Below, one piece after another: positions 10,976-21,900 of a DNA stretch of 26,388 nt. The stretch covers positions 1-26,388 of the forward strand of contig MVAQ01000270.1 of the NCBI GenBank assembly GCA_014825775.1. The letters are read 5' to 3'. The position numbers and the translations under genes are program-made. Numbering within the stretch: position 1 is the stretch's first letter; each line of letters opens with the position of its first letter. This DNA is from Krasilnikovozyma curviuscula (taxonomy: Eukaryota; Basidiomycota; Tremellomycetes; Cystofilobasidiales; Mrakiaceae). The notes under the pieces are model-generated. The model saw only the letters and a list, made by a program, of their open reading frames with translations. It ran no database searches and was not told the origin of the DNA.

Positions 10976-13196
10976 ATGTCCCTGTCCCTCGTCTCGTCAT
11001 TATCCTGGGTTCCCAGAGGTAAACCTCTCCAACACCCCGCAAAATACGCACTGGATTCTGAAGAACTGAAGAGGGTGTCGGCATTAGCTAGAGTTGAGCT
11101 CGAAGATGCCAAAGCTGGACTTGAGAAAGCTGAGGGAAAAGGCATCAAAATGATGGGAGACGATGGCGATGATCAAATGGAAGATGAAGATGGCGATTGG
11201 GAAGAGTGAGTTCCATCTTCTACTGTCTTGAACTGGTGCTTTGTTTGGTTGGACATGATGCTTTGAGATCGCTTTACCTCTCTGAGCAAGATGAAGATTT
11301 TCGTCGTTGCGGACAACCAACCATTTTCTCTCCTGATCCAACCAACAAAGCATCTTCTTTGATCTCCTTACATCATTTCCCTACATAGCGAAGTATATGT
11401 TGACATTTGTGAATTCGTTTTGTGACGATTCTTAGCGACTCTGACGAAAATGAAGACGACGATTCAAGAAAGGACGCTGACGGTGACGAGTCAATGAGTG
11501 TTGATGAAGCTCCGGCAGGACCTCAAGATCCAACAGATCTATCTGCCTACAATTTGGATAACTACGACGAGGAGGAAAGCTCGAGTGCTGGTATGCGTGC
11601 TCGCCACTTCACCATTCCACCTATAATCTGATCTTTCTTCTGTCGACAGCTATGGGTGCCTTTAGTAACATCAAAGGGTTGACATATTATAGAACTGAGG
11701 CGGATGATCCATACATTACGATGAAGGAGGTTAGTGACTTGTGTAATATCTGGAGCACATTTGCACATTGCTAACCTTTGTTGTCTGCTCGTTACAGGAA
11801 GAGGAAGAAGATGAGCGAGAAGCTCTGGAAGTGCTGCCGACTGACAACATGCTGGTCATCGCCAAGACCGAAGACGAAGTCTCTCAGCTCGAAGTCTACA
11901 TCTACTCCGACCACGAAGAGAACCTCTTTGTCCACCATGATTTAATGCTTCCTTCCTTTCCACTCTGTCTTGAATGGCTTGACTTTCCACCGGCTGGTCC
12001 ATCAACCCAAGCCAACCCACGCGCCGCTGGCAACTACATCGCTGTCGGTACATTCGAGCCTGAAATCGAGATCTGGAACCTGGATACCATCGACGGACTG
12101 TACCCTGACACGATCTTGGGTCGACCTGATAAGACGAAGGCTCATGTTCCAACTCCAGTTGGAACAGGAAAGAAGAAGAAGAAGATCATCAAATCCAGAG
12201 TCTCGAATCAGGAACACCATGTCGACGCAGTATTGTCACTCTCTTGGAACAGCCAACATCGGTCTCTCTTAGCATCAGCATCAGCAGACAAGACAGTCAA
12301 GCTTTGGGATATGTCAAGAACAAGTGTGGATCAACAACAATCAGCTGTCAGATCGTTCGATGTGCACTCCGATAAAGTTCAATCAGTCGAGTGGAACAAG
12401 AAGGAGTTATCTACGACGCTGCTGACCGGCAGTTACGACAGGACAGTCAGGACATGGGATACTAGAAGCCCTCAGGATGGTGTTGTTGCTCACGTTGAGA
12501 GTGACGTCGAGGCTCTCAAGTGGGATCCTTGGGACTCTTTCTCGTTCTATGTAAGTCAGAGAGTTGTTTACTTCGGATTGCATTCAATTGTAACTCATCA
12601 ATCTGTATACTACGGCAGGTATCGCTTGAATCTGGTCTTATTCTCTCATATGACTCACGTACCATGTCATCTTCGAAATCCTCCGAATTCTCCACTGTGC
12701 AACCTAAATTCACCATCTCAGCACACACTGGTGCCGCGTCATCTCTGGATATCTCACCTCACGTGAAGGGATGTATAGCGACTGGTGGAACAGACAAGAC
12801 AGTCAAAATTTGGAATGTCAACGAGGACAACTTGGAGACTTCTGGAAAGAGGGATGTATCATTGGTCTGTAGTAGAGATCTCGAAGTGGTAAGTTATTCC
12901 AACTTCTCAGATCTTGCTATCCGCGGAAGCCATTGCTGACACGTCGAGCTTTGCTACTTCAGGGCAAAGTCTTCACCCTCGCCTTTTCGCCTGATGATCC
13001 GCTGGTCATTGCAGCCTCAGGTTCCAAAGCCAAGCTTCAAGTGTGGGATGTTTCTACCAATGTCGGTGCCCGAAAAGCGTTTGGGGACCGACTGAGAAAG
13101 GCTGGCAAGGAGTTGAGGGAAGCCAGGGCAGGGCAGGGAGTTATCGGTGTTGCTGATGATGATGAGGATTCTGAGGATGAAGGTGATATGGAATAG
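10976..13196 (+). CDS. PWP1: periodic tryptophan protein 1 homolog, WD40 ribosome-biogenesis factor
   Basis: Nucleolar WD-repeat protein required for 60S/25S rRNA processing and rDNA transcription in other eukaryotes. Six exons (10976-11205, 11436-11590, 11650-11729, 11798-12550, 12619-12888, 12963-13196) give 573 aa. The N-terminus has the Pwp1 signature SSLSWVPRGKPLQHPAKY, then an acidic region (DDGDDQMEDEDGDWEE and further D/E runs) and DLSAYNLDNYD. Propeller blades are visible as EIEIWNLD (about 238), ASADKTVKLWD (about 321), GSYDRTVRTWDTR (about 370), GTDKTVKIWN (about 466) and KLQVWDV (about 523). An acidic tail, DDDEDSEDEGDME, ends the protein. Intron 1 (11206-11435, 230 nt) is the longest in the gene and contains a box C/D snoRNA, listed separately. 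The gene converges with a minus-strand gene ending at 13394. Confidence 0.97.
11238..11351 (+). ncRNA. intronic box C/D snoRNA in PWP1 intron 1
   Basis: A small nucleolar RNA that should guide 2'-O-methylation of rRNA, released from the spliced PWP1 intron. The terminal stem pairs 11238-11253 (GCTTTGTTTGGTTGGA) with 11337-11351 (TCCAACCAACAAAGC): 15 base pairs with one bulged T. Inside it, in the right order, are C box ATGATGC (11255-11261; consensus RTGATGA, last base differs), D' box CTGA (11282-11285), C' box AAGATGA (11288-11294) and D box CTGA (11333-11336). The bases before D' (11269-11280, TCGCTTTACCTC) are complementary to GAGGUAAAGCGA, which I recall as a conserved LSU rRNA segment near yeast 25S G908, the site assigned to snR60/U80-type RNAs. 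The nucleotide five bases before D' (C77 of 11277) faces a G there. I found no target for the D guide. The mature RNA is probably shorter than the full stem. Confidence 0.75.
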
Positions 13197-13393
13197 GGCT
13201 TGCTATAACTTTTGACGACAGCATTACGAACTTGTTTACTGGACTGGAATGGTGGCGGCTAGGCGGCATGTGTGACAGAACCTGAATGAATGGGGCACAG
13301 TATATCTCGGCAACTACAAAAGTAGAAAGTTTACCTAACGAAGGATATTACAGAGTGTACTACAACGGTTCAATAAATTGTACAATGTCCTCT

Positions 13394-13977
13394 CTAAGCA
13401 CTGACGGCCTGCATGGCTTCACCTCTAACAACTGACGAATAGCTCATCATACCACACCCTCCCCTACCAATAGCTGCCTTCTCCCCTCCAACCTCGGAGG
13501 AATCAATCTTTTCCCAGTCGTCATCGTTGTCCATCGACATGAGTTGGTGGCTGTTGATGATTCCGGGTGCCATTGGTGGGCTGGGGAAGTCGTCGAGCAA
13601 CAAAGCTGAAGGGGCAGAGACAACGACAAAATCAAGCCTTTGGGCAGGTTGATTCGATACTGTGCATCAAATTGGAAGATCCAGCTGTGTGTTAGTCTTG
13701 TATTGCCCAGGTAAACTTCAACAGGGGCGAGTCAGTGTCGACACGTACCCCGTCCCTTCTTGACTCGAGTCAGATCAAGCTCCCACTTCAGCCCCTCGGC
13801 AGACTTCTTCTCATTTACACTAGCTCCATCCTGAGTCCAGCTCTCATTACCGTATGCAGGGGTAGCGACGAGCTCTCTGCCTTCCTCGATGTCGAGAGGG
13901 TGCAGCGATGGCTGGGATTTGCCTGAGATCTTTTGGACTGCTGGAACGACAGGCTTAATAGATCGTGACCGGGTCAT
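13394..13977 (-). CDS. hypothetical protein, 164 aa
   Basis: Two exons read from 13977: 13749-13977 and 13394-13659, joined by an 89-nt GTACGT...CACAG intron, giving 164 aa. The product was not recognised. The N-terminal half is basic and polar (MTRSRSIKPVVPAVQKISGK). The middle holds LKWELDLTRVKKGRG, continuing across the intron into QPAQRLDFVVVSAP, which could form beta strands. The C-terminal half has DDFPSPPMAPGI, an acidic MDNDDDWEKIDSSE segment and a Gly/Ser-rich end. No membrane segment, signal peptide, cysteine pair or catalytic motif is visible. Frame, splice consensus and lack of any overlapping alternative support a real gene. It converges with PWP1 (197 bp between the stops). Confidence 0.65.
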
Positions 13978-14745
13978 GAATGATAGTTAAGAAGAGGCTA
14001 TAAAGGTGGTGGTTGTAAGTACGAAGGGGGTTTTGGGATGACTGGTGCTGGAGACTGGGGCGGTTTGGTGTTTGGATCAGCGCCCCTTAGTGACGCGCGC
14101 TTCGAGGTTCATTCTTGTTGTTTACGCCTCAGCGGAAGGCGGCTCAATGTCCGGTATAAATGTCAAGAAAATGATGGACGCGATCGATGTTTACCAAATG
14201 GTAGCAAAAGATGAGGTTGTGTTTGGCTTGCAATTTAGCTCGTAGAAAAAATAAAATCATAACGGCTTCCAAACGCTCTGGCACGGACGCTCTTACTTCG
14301 TCATTTGTCGCCGTCATCTCCAACTCGAACCTTCCAGCCTACGAGCAAGCTCCAATTTTCGCAGCTAACTTTATCATACCTTGTCATGAGGAGGATGGGA
14401 GATTGGCTGAGTTGTGTTTCAACCGGCGTCGAAGGAGTGAAGCTGATGTCGAAGTGAACCTTATGCTGGGAAATAATCAATTTGAGATAGGCTGGCCGAG
14501 CAATGATCGACAAGAGTGTGTCATAAGCTGTCGTAAGTTTTCAGTGACGGCTCAATCACCGACGCGATCTGCGTGCAGAAAATGCTTGTCAGCACACAGC
14601 TGAGCTGGTCTGAGAATCCAATTTCCCTACTGACCAGTGAGATAGCTCGTCATATCTTTACATGGATGAAAGCTCTTGGGGGGATAGGTTTGGGGTATCC
14701 TGGACTGCGATTCTCTGTCGGAAAAAGGACGACAGTGGGCTTCCT
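13978..14745. other. 768-bp gap without a credible gene
   Basis: This lies between the start of one minus-strand gene and the end of another. Short open frames occur on both strands (the longest about 130 codons at 14211-14603, plus), but they lack compositional or motif support and end abruptly. A CTATAAAG lies near 13998. The region may hold the promoter of the 164-aa gene and the 3' UTR, or a small second exon (14650-14714), of the membrane-protein gene. Confidence 0.4.
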
Positions 14746-15126
14746 TCAGTTTAAGGGGAAATCCACTGCATAAAGAAAGATTGGCTCACGGTCATGAGTC
14801 AAGAAGACCGCCCCTCCAATGATGATACCAGCGACGAAAATGCCAGCAACGATCCAGCCCCAACTGCTCGCCTTGAGCATCCAGTGGGGCAGCTTCTTCT
14901 TAACGTCATTGCCTTCACCCTGCTGGGCCTCAGCATCTCTTTCTAATAGGTTTGATCGTTCGTTGTGTTGGACAGTTGAAGACGAGGTGGGTTTCTTCGA
15001 CGAAGAGGATGGAGCAGCTGATTTCGAGGGGGACGAAGCAAAGGCACCAGAGAAGCCTGTTGAGAATGCTGCTCGGTGATCCTTCTTGGGTGTCGTTTGG
15101 ATACTTGAAGGTGTTGAGACTGACAT
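14746..15126 (-). CDS. small single-pass membrane protein, function unknown
   Basis: An open frame of 126 aa from ATG 15126. The first 75 residues are Ser/Pro/Lys-rich and probably disordered (SSPSKSAAPSSSSKKP). A lysine cluster, VKKKLPHW, precedes one hydrophobic segment at about 88-109 (WIVAGIFVAGIIIGGAVF) that has small-residue packing motifs. There is no N-terminal signal peptide, so a tail- or C-terminally anchored N-in topology is likely. The 3' end is uncertain. A canonical 75-nt intron (14715-14789, GTGAGC...GACAG) would replace the last 14 residues with a 65-nt exon ending at 14650, giving 133 aa. An upstream in-frame GTG exists but the ATG is preferred. I do not recognise the family. 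It is divergent from the DOCK gene and shares its promoter region. Confidence 0.55.
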   Translation of the reverse strand: MSVSTPSSIQTTPKKDHRAAFSTGFSGAFASSPSKSAAPSSSSKKPTSSSTVQHNERSNLLERDAEAQQGEGNDVKKKLPHWMLKASSWGWIVAGIFVAGIIIGGAVFLTHDREPIFLYAVDFPLN

Positions 15127-15642
15127 TCTTTGAGAATATTTCACAGATGAAAGTCGAACGTCAGACGACGAGACCAGACCAGAGCAGCGGCCCAGCCAGT
15201 TTCGTTTCGTCAGTGGCGCACTGGCCAGATGTAAACAAGAAAAGACTCTGGGGGTGTCTTTATACGGGATACAGAAGGCAATGTCACTTCATTTGTAGGG
15301 TTCTTCAATTCCAAGGTGAATGGCATGGGAAATTGAAACAGGAGCAGCAGTTAGAGTAGCGGAAGAACTCGATGCTATATCAAAGAAGCCTGTAGCTTTA
15401 CAAATGATGAATAACTTCTACTCCAGCTTGGTACTGATCTGTGTTCGAGAAGTCGAGAAGAGAACTTGGCACGTTGCCGTATTGTCTGTTTTGATCCGAG
15501 TACCCGCTTACCCCAATGATCTTAGGTGCTGTTCAATCTGTTCTATCCGTTCTCCCAAATTGTCTCTCACTCTCTCTTTCACATGGTATAACTATTTCTA
15601 ACCGTCAATGGTCCGGAAGGCTTATTTAATTGAGGTGCTTCC

Positions 15643-15658
15643 ATCTCAGGGCTGAGAT
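15643..15658. repeat. 16-bp palindrome upstream of DOCK gene
   Basis: ATCTCAG and CTGAGAT are exact inverted copies separated by GG. It lies 268 bp before the DOCK start codon. It could be a binding site for a dimeric regulator; that is inference only. Confidence 0.5.
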
Positions 15659-15712
15659 CTCACTTTCATCTGTTTATCTCGTTTTCAATTTCAACAAGAC
15701 AGCATCATTATA

Positions 15713-15747
15713 GTTCTCAAGTATAGTATTGAAACTATCTTCAGAAC
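15713..15747. repeat. two-tier inverted repeat in probable DOCK leader
   Basis: GTTCT (15713-15717) pairs with AGAAC (15743-15747), and ATAGT (15723-15727) pairs with ACTAT (15734-15738). The hairpin would have an internal loop and a 6-nt ATTGAA loop. It could be an RNA hairpin if transcribed; stability was not computed. Confidence 0.4.
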
Positions 15748-15925
15748 CTCCTGAGTCGTGTTTGTTGTCATTCCTCCAATATTTTCGTCGAGCAGAACCC
15801 TAATTCGCGAACGCCATTTCAATTCTGAGCTATTGAGCTTTTCAACCAGTAACAACCATTTTTTATCTTCGAGGTGAAGAACGATATTTGAAGGATATTA
15901 AGGCTGATAGTACTATCCTGAAGTT

Positions 15926-18900
15926 ATGGCTTCAAGGTAAGCTGATCTTCTGTGCTCGTTGAATGACCGACTTGAAGCCGGATTGCGCTCTCTTAGTGTT
16001 TTCCCGTGCTAATTCTTTCTTTTTCACATGACACAGGCCTTGGAATGAAGGCAAATGGGAGCCTTTACCCAAGGTGAGTACCTGTTGGTAGCTTGATGAT
16101 GTGAAGCGGGCTGTAGAAGTTGGAAACATAGCTGGTTTTGTTGCTCAAGTGGCTAATAATATGTTTTAGATGGAAATACTGATATTTTTTGCGAAACTCT
16201 TGCATTTTCTCTCAGATCATATACGGATTTGTCACAGTAAGTGAAGACGAAACTTCTGTGGGCATCGGAGCAGTTCTGAGCCCAACACGTTTCCCTCTTG
16301 CAGTATCCCTTCTCGCCTTCCAGCCCATCTGCAGTAGCACCGGTGTCAGCGACACCTGCAACGTACGACCTGTCTTCAGATCAAGATGATTCCCCCATTT
16401 CCAATATCAGCATCAATAGCCCAGTTGCCCTCCTCAACGAATCTCAGACCGGTGTCGAAGGGGGAGATATTCTGAACCTGGATTTGGCAAGTATTGCTTC
16501 TCCAGCTCTCGGTCTGCCTGGTATACTTACGACAGTCCCATATTCAGGCACCACTGGAAGTAGGTGATGAAGTGTATGCATTCGAGAAATTCTCAGGTCG
16601 ACAAGGGATCTCCAGGAAGCCCACCGTTTGGTATCGAGGCTACATCCTCCAATCACCTACCCTCCCCGCGACGTCCCACGTCAACAATGCCACCACTAAC
16701 TTCCTAGCCGCCGTACCAGAGAAAGCAACACCGGAACCACCAACCGTCATCATGGGCGTCTTCCCTGCCGAGTTCATCCACCATCGAGAGGAACTGGACG
16801 ACGCTGAGGGCAAGCTGAGCGCTGCGTTCTTGGCGAGCAGAGCCGATACCTTGATGAACGGAATCAATGGAAACGGTCATGCGAATGGGCATGCTAACGG
16901 TACATCAAGCGTCGTGGACATGAACGGCAGAATGGCGGTTCTGACGGAAGAAGATGAAGAGGAAGAAGGCGTTGCAGATCAACAACAGACCAAGAACAGC
17001 CCCAAACAACGCCAAACGGAAGAAGCGCAGGAACAGTCTGTTGTTGTGGAGAAACCAGCTCCGCCTATGCCGAGCTTGAAAGCTGGAGATGAGACTGTCA
17101 GGGGAGTACTTGAACCGCTTGTCGATGAGATAGCTTGTGCGCTGCGAGAGTGGTACGCGGTAAGTTCTATAATTTCTCTCGCAATCTGTGATAAAATGTC
17201 TACCGTCTCTAATATTGGCTCTACCTTTACAGAACCTGTTCCTTTTCCTACAACGACGCGACTACGAGCTTTTCCACACTGTCAGAAATCACATTGAACA
17301 ACTACACCTTGGCCGTCGACAACTTTTAGCACAAAATTTATCGGAAGATGAGCTTCAGGCGCTAAGAAAGGAATGTGTCGCGCGCTTGGTCAAGAGCAAT
17401 GTCGCCCAAGGTCTCGAAGTCATTGTCCGCCATCCGATTTGGGGTGGATTGGTGACTGTTGAGAACGAGGGTAGATTAGACAGAAGAAGCTGGGTTAGCG
17501 GTATTAGAATGTATGCCATGCAGGTGAGTTACGCGGATGTAGATGTTCCATGCGTCACTCACTCACATGTTACTGTTTCGTTGCCCTTGTTCGCCCAGGT
17601 CGCGTTGGCATATATCGACATCTCACCTGTTCTCAGCCTATCTCCAAGGGCTGAAATGAACAACAAATACGAACTTGGACCTCAATCATCATCAGCTGGT
17701 GCCTTGCTAGGGATGACACACTCCAGTTCCATCTCCACACTGCACGCCACTTCCAATGGCAACACCAACACCAATGACCGTGCGCTAGGCTACCAGAACT
17801 CCAACGGACTGACTTCCCCTGCGGGAGTAACGAAGTTTATTGAGGCACCTATTATTCCCCCAACCACTGCTGGAAAATTCTTCCACTGCTTTGTCGACCT
17901 CAGAGCCTATGTGGCCAACGTCTGCTCACCGGGAGAAACATCAGAACTGTTCTTCTCTATCTTCAACAAATCCGACAATCAATTCATCACCGAAGAGCGA
18001 CTGGTGATTATGAACCACCAAGGTGTTCCTGTCAGAGGGTCGTCGTCCCTCGGAAAGAACGTCCAGACCCTGTTCAAGGATCTTGGCCAACATGAAGTCA
18101 ACAGTGAGATTTGGCTAGTCTGCAGGATCGTTAGATGTGGTGGAATGAAGATCTCACCAGTGGTGTCCAGTGGAGCTGCTGTTGCGCCAAGCTCAGGGTC
18201 GATCCGATCCAACAAAACATCGAACACTTCAAATGGTGCTTCTCCAGCTGGCGCTACCATTGGTCGGAAAGGGGTGATACCTCAGGCCTCACCTTCGCTC
18301 AACTCTGCGACTCATTACAGAAGACCTCTGGGCTGTGCGGTTTTGGATCTCAGCCAGCTTACCAAGACGGTCAAGGATGAGACCACTAAGCCCAAGGAAT
18401 TCTCGATGCAAATTTGTGTCCCAGTGAATGAAGGAAAGTTCGCCAAGCTTCATGAAGATATCATTCATAATCGAACTAGAGAGTTTGAGAGGACTTCTAG
18501 GTCAGTCCTTTACATTGTTCTCCGGTGAGGCGACGCTAACTAGCTTGACGTTAATCTCAATAGAGCGGAAATGGTGGCAGTCAACGTCAAGTTCTTCTAC
18601 GGAGAAGTCGCAACCATCGTCAAAGAAAATCCTACTCTTCTTCAATCAGTCCCCCTCACTTCTCGTTTCACCTTCCCTGACGTTGTCTTCCCCGGCGACG
18701 TTCGAAACGATGTGTATGTCAAGCTCTGGCAGGGTGACTTCTCATCATCAGCCGGAGCTGCAACGAATGTAAGAAAGGGGATGTCGACTCTTGGTGTAGG
18801 ACCATCCAGCATTGGTCAATCCAACGTTCAAGTCAACATGGAAGTGCGAACCTTGGACGGTGGGGTACTGGACGATGTCATCTCTTACGGCTCAGGAGAG

Positions 18901-21900
18901 CCTTTTGTCAAAAGCTTTTCCTCATTGGTCTTCGCAAAAAACAACACTCCGGCATTTGGGGAAGTCGTCAAGCTTTCAATTCCAGAGAAGCTCATGACCC
19001 GGTGCCATCTTTACTTCACTTTCCGACAACGAGTGGCTAAAGACAAGACGGTCGCCATCGATTCGAACGGGTTGGAGAGACCATTCGCATTCGCATATTT
19101 TCCGCTCTTTCCAGACAGCCAGGCCTTTATTCCCGATGGAAGTCATACTTTGGTCCTCTACAGGGTCGATAAGTCCATCTCAATCACACCGAATCAGTAC
19201 TTTGCAGCTCCAGCATTGCTACCAGTCGGAAGCGGCGTAGAAACTCTCAGGATTCCGACAACAGCAGCTAGGACGATGGTACCCCTTCGGGATTCGTTGA
19301 TTATCCGATCTTCCCTCTGTTCCACAACCTTTACCCAGAGTGAAGTTTTGCTCCGGCTATTAAATTGGGAAAAAGGTGGTCTACTGCTTGACAAGATGGA
19401 ACTCACCTCAGTCTTGAAGCAATTTACTTTTGTCTCCGAAGTTGAGATCGTGAAAGTCTTGACCCAAATATTCGACGCCCTCTTTGGGATTTTAATCAAC
19501 AACCCTTCGGAACGAGTTGAGATCGAAGCTCTGGTCTTCTCAGCTTTGGTCATCGTCCTCGGCATCGTCCAAGATCGTCGATTCACAAACTTCAAGCCGG
19601 TCCTCGACGTTTACATCGAAGACCACTTCTCTTGTGCGTCTGCATCGTCCCACTTGATCAAGTCGATGAGCAGACTTCTAGCGGATCCAAGCAGTCAGCA
19701 ACTACGTTCGGCTATCAAAGTCTGGTGAGCTTTCACTGTGTCTCGTCGATCTTCGATTGAATTCAATAATTTACTATCGTTATCATCTAGGCATTACATC
19801 TTCAAGTTCATCATTCGTGCTCGTGATTTGCAGAAGAAGCGTGATGTCGGCATGGGTGTTGTAACTGAGCATCTGGAGACCACGTTCAAGAAGGATCTTG
19901 CTGCTCTGCTTCGCGACTTTGATCGTCTTATGGCAGCATCGGAGCCGACCTCGATCATTGGAACTCAAACATTGGTTCGTGTTGAAGATGTTTTTGAACC
20001 GATGGCGATTCTGACAAGAGATTTTTTTTACTCAGGCGCTACAACATTTTTCTTCCATTCTTCCCGACTTGGCAAACTGTTTTGGTGCTGCAGAACTAGC
20101 AGACATCGTAATTTCCTTCTCAGACTCTGTAAGAGCTGGAAAAGGTAAAGCGGTCATCTGGAAGCTCATTCTTCACCTTCAAACTGCCAAATCGATCGTC
20201 TTTGACGATGCCAAAGCTCGAGCTTCGTTAGCGCCAGCGTTGGTGCGATGGGTCAAGCCACACCTGGGGAAATACCTAGAAGATGATATAGTTGGCCAGT
20301 CTGATGTTGAATCTGCGCGTGATACAGCTCGAATTGCCTGGCTAGAAGCGACAAGACTGTCTGTCACAGTGGTAGCTGTCATGCTCGACAAACTTCAAGA
20401 ATTCTTGATCTCACCAGCCATCTCTGAGAACCGACAGGCTCTTGCTCAAGAGCAAGACAATATAGATTATGCTTTGACTCTTTTACCGAAGTAAGCAGTG
20501 TTGCCGCTTTCTTTCCCCATTTATTTACGTCTGACCCAATTCCTCTTGTCAACTTGGTAGACTTCTCGAATCTTATAAAGAGATCCAGAGTAACACTATG
20601 CTTGATGCTATCGACCGTCACCGCTCCACTGCAACGATGACTGTTTCCGCCCCTGTAGTTTTTCCCTCTTCATATCCGTTCGCCCTGTTCGCTCTTCCTC
20701 CCAATGCAGATTCTGTTGACCCAAAGTCTATGAAGACCGTCAACTCCTCGCGGCGTCTCAACATTGGACTCGGTGAAGTTGCAACTGTCATCATGGTCTT
20801 GATCCTGGTCTCACCAAAACGAAATCTTCAAGGATTCCTAGAAGAAATGTACGATATTGAAGGCCGAGATACCCTCAACAAGTTCCTTGGATCTCTTTTC
20901 ACTGTTTTGACTTCAATCATCACACACGAAGCATTCCCCAGTGACTGGCTGAACATCAGCATATTTTCCCTTACCATGGTCCTGAAGATCGCTGACCCAG
21001 TCTCGAACGTTATGGAAAAGGTCAACATCCCATCACAGGAAGAGGTCAGCACCTTTGATGTACCGCTCTGGCAACGCTGCTTGGTCATGTTCTTCAAACT
21101 TGTTGGAAGCGATCAGCTTGTCATCGAAGTACAGAATCCACAGGTAAATAGTGAAATGCTGTCACACGTCTCCTATGCTTACTATCCTGTTCTTGGTTTA
21201 GAAACGTCGCGCTGTATGGAGACTAGCTGGCGATGTTAGAGGAAATGGCAGTGAAATCCTTGCTCGTCTCTGGGACTCTCTCGGATGGCCAAAAGGAAAT
21301 ACCGCAACCGGGATGGGAAGATATCAAATACATTTCGCGCCTTTGGTGGAAGATGTCCTCATTCTCTGCTTAAGTCATCATGATAATCTTCGTCAACGAG
21401 CTGTTCACATATTATTCGTAAGTCTCGTCAAAATCGTGAAACGCTTAAATTCTCATTACTCTTGGTCTTTTAGTCTATGATCATCTCAGAATACGAGCTT
21501 GAAGGCAACTTCACCAAAATGGAAGCTGCCATGATTGATAAACTCAACAAAATATTCACCTCAGGCGACGGAGATGATATGTCTCGACAGTTCTTCATCT
21601 CCTCACTGCGAGAGTTATTTGAGGAGTCTGCAGTGGATACCAAGTTCAACGAACAAATTCAAGACTACTTGGATTCTGTTGATGAGTTCTTGATCTTGGT
21701 TCTCAGCTTGCGAGACCTCCCGGCTGGAGAAGAGTACAAAGACGACGCAACAGCCGCGAACTTCCAGCTCCTCAAGTTTATTCGTCGAATTGGAAGAGAC
21801 GACATCTACATTGAATACGTCCATCGCATGGGTAAGCATCATTGTTTTTAAATGGATCATGACTCAGAACTAACTAAATTTTTTCGTTGCAGTACAAACC

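Larger units (their letters stand above)
15127..15925. promoter_or_regulatory. 799-bp divergent promoter / long DOCK leader with inverted repeats
   Basis: Non-coding interval between two divergent starts. It contains a perfect 7-bp-arm palindrome, ATCTCAG-GG-CTGAGAT, at 15643-15658. A two-tier inverted repeat at 15713-15747 has GTTCT/AGAAC outer and ATAGT/ACTAT inner arms around ATTGAA. A CT-rich stretch lies near 15540-15590. The last 250 bases before the DOCK ATG are AT-rich and may be transcribed leader. No coding frame here is convincing. Confidence 0.45.

Noticed and set aside
14211..14603. 130-codon plus-strand frame in the 768-bp gap
   Set aside because: No motif, no plausible upstream exon and biased composition; chance frame.
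14766..14789. A 24-nt intron near the end of the membrane-protein gene
   Set aside because: Too short to be spliced. The frame is open without it, and a 75-nt alternative exists with the same donor.
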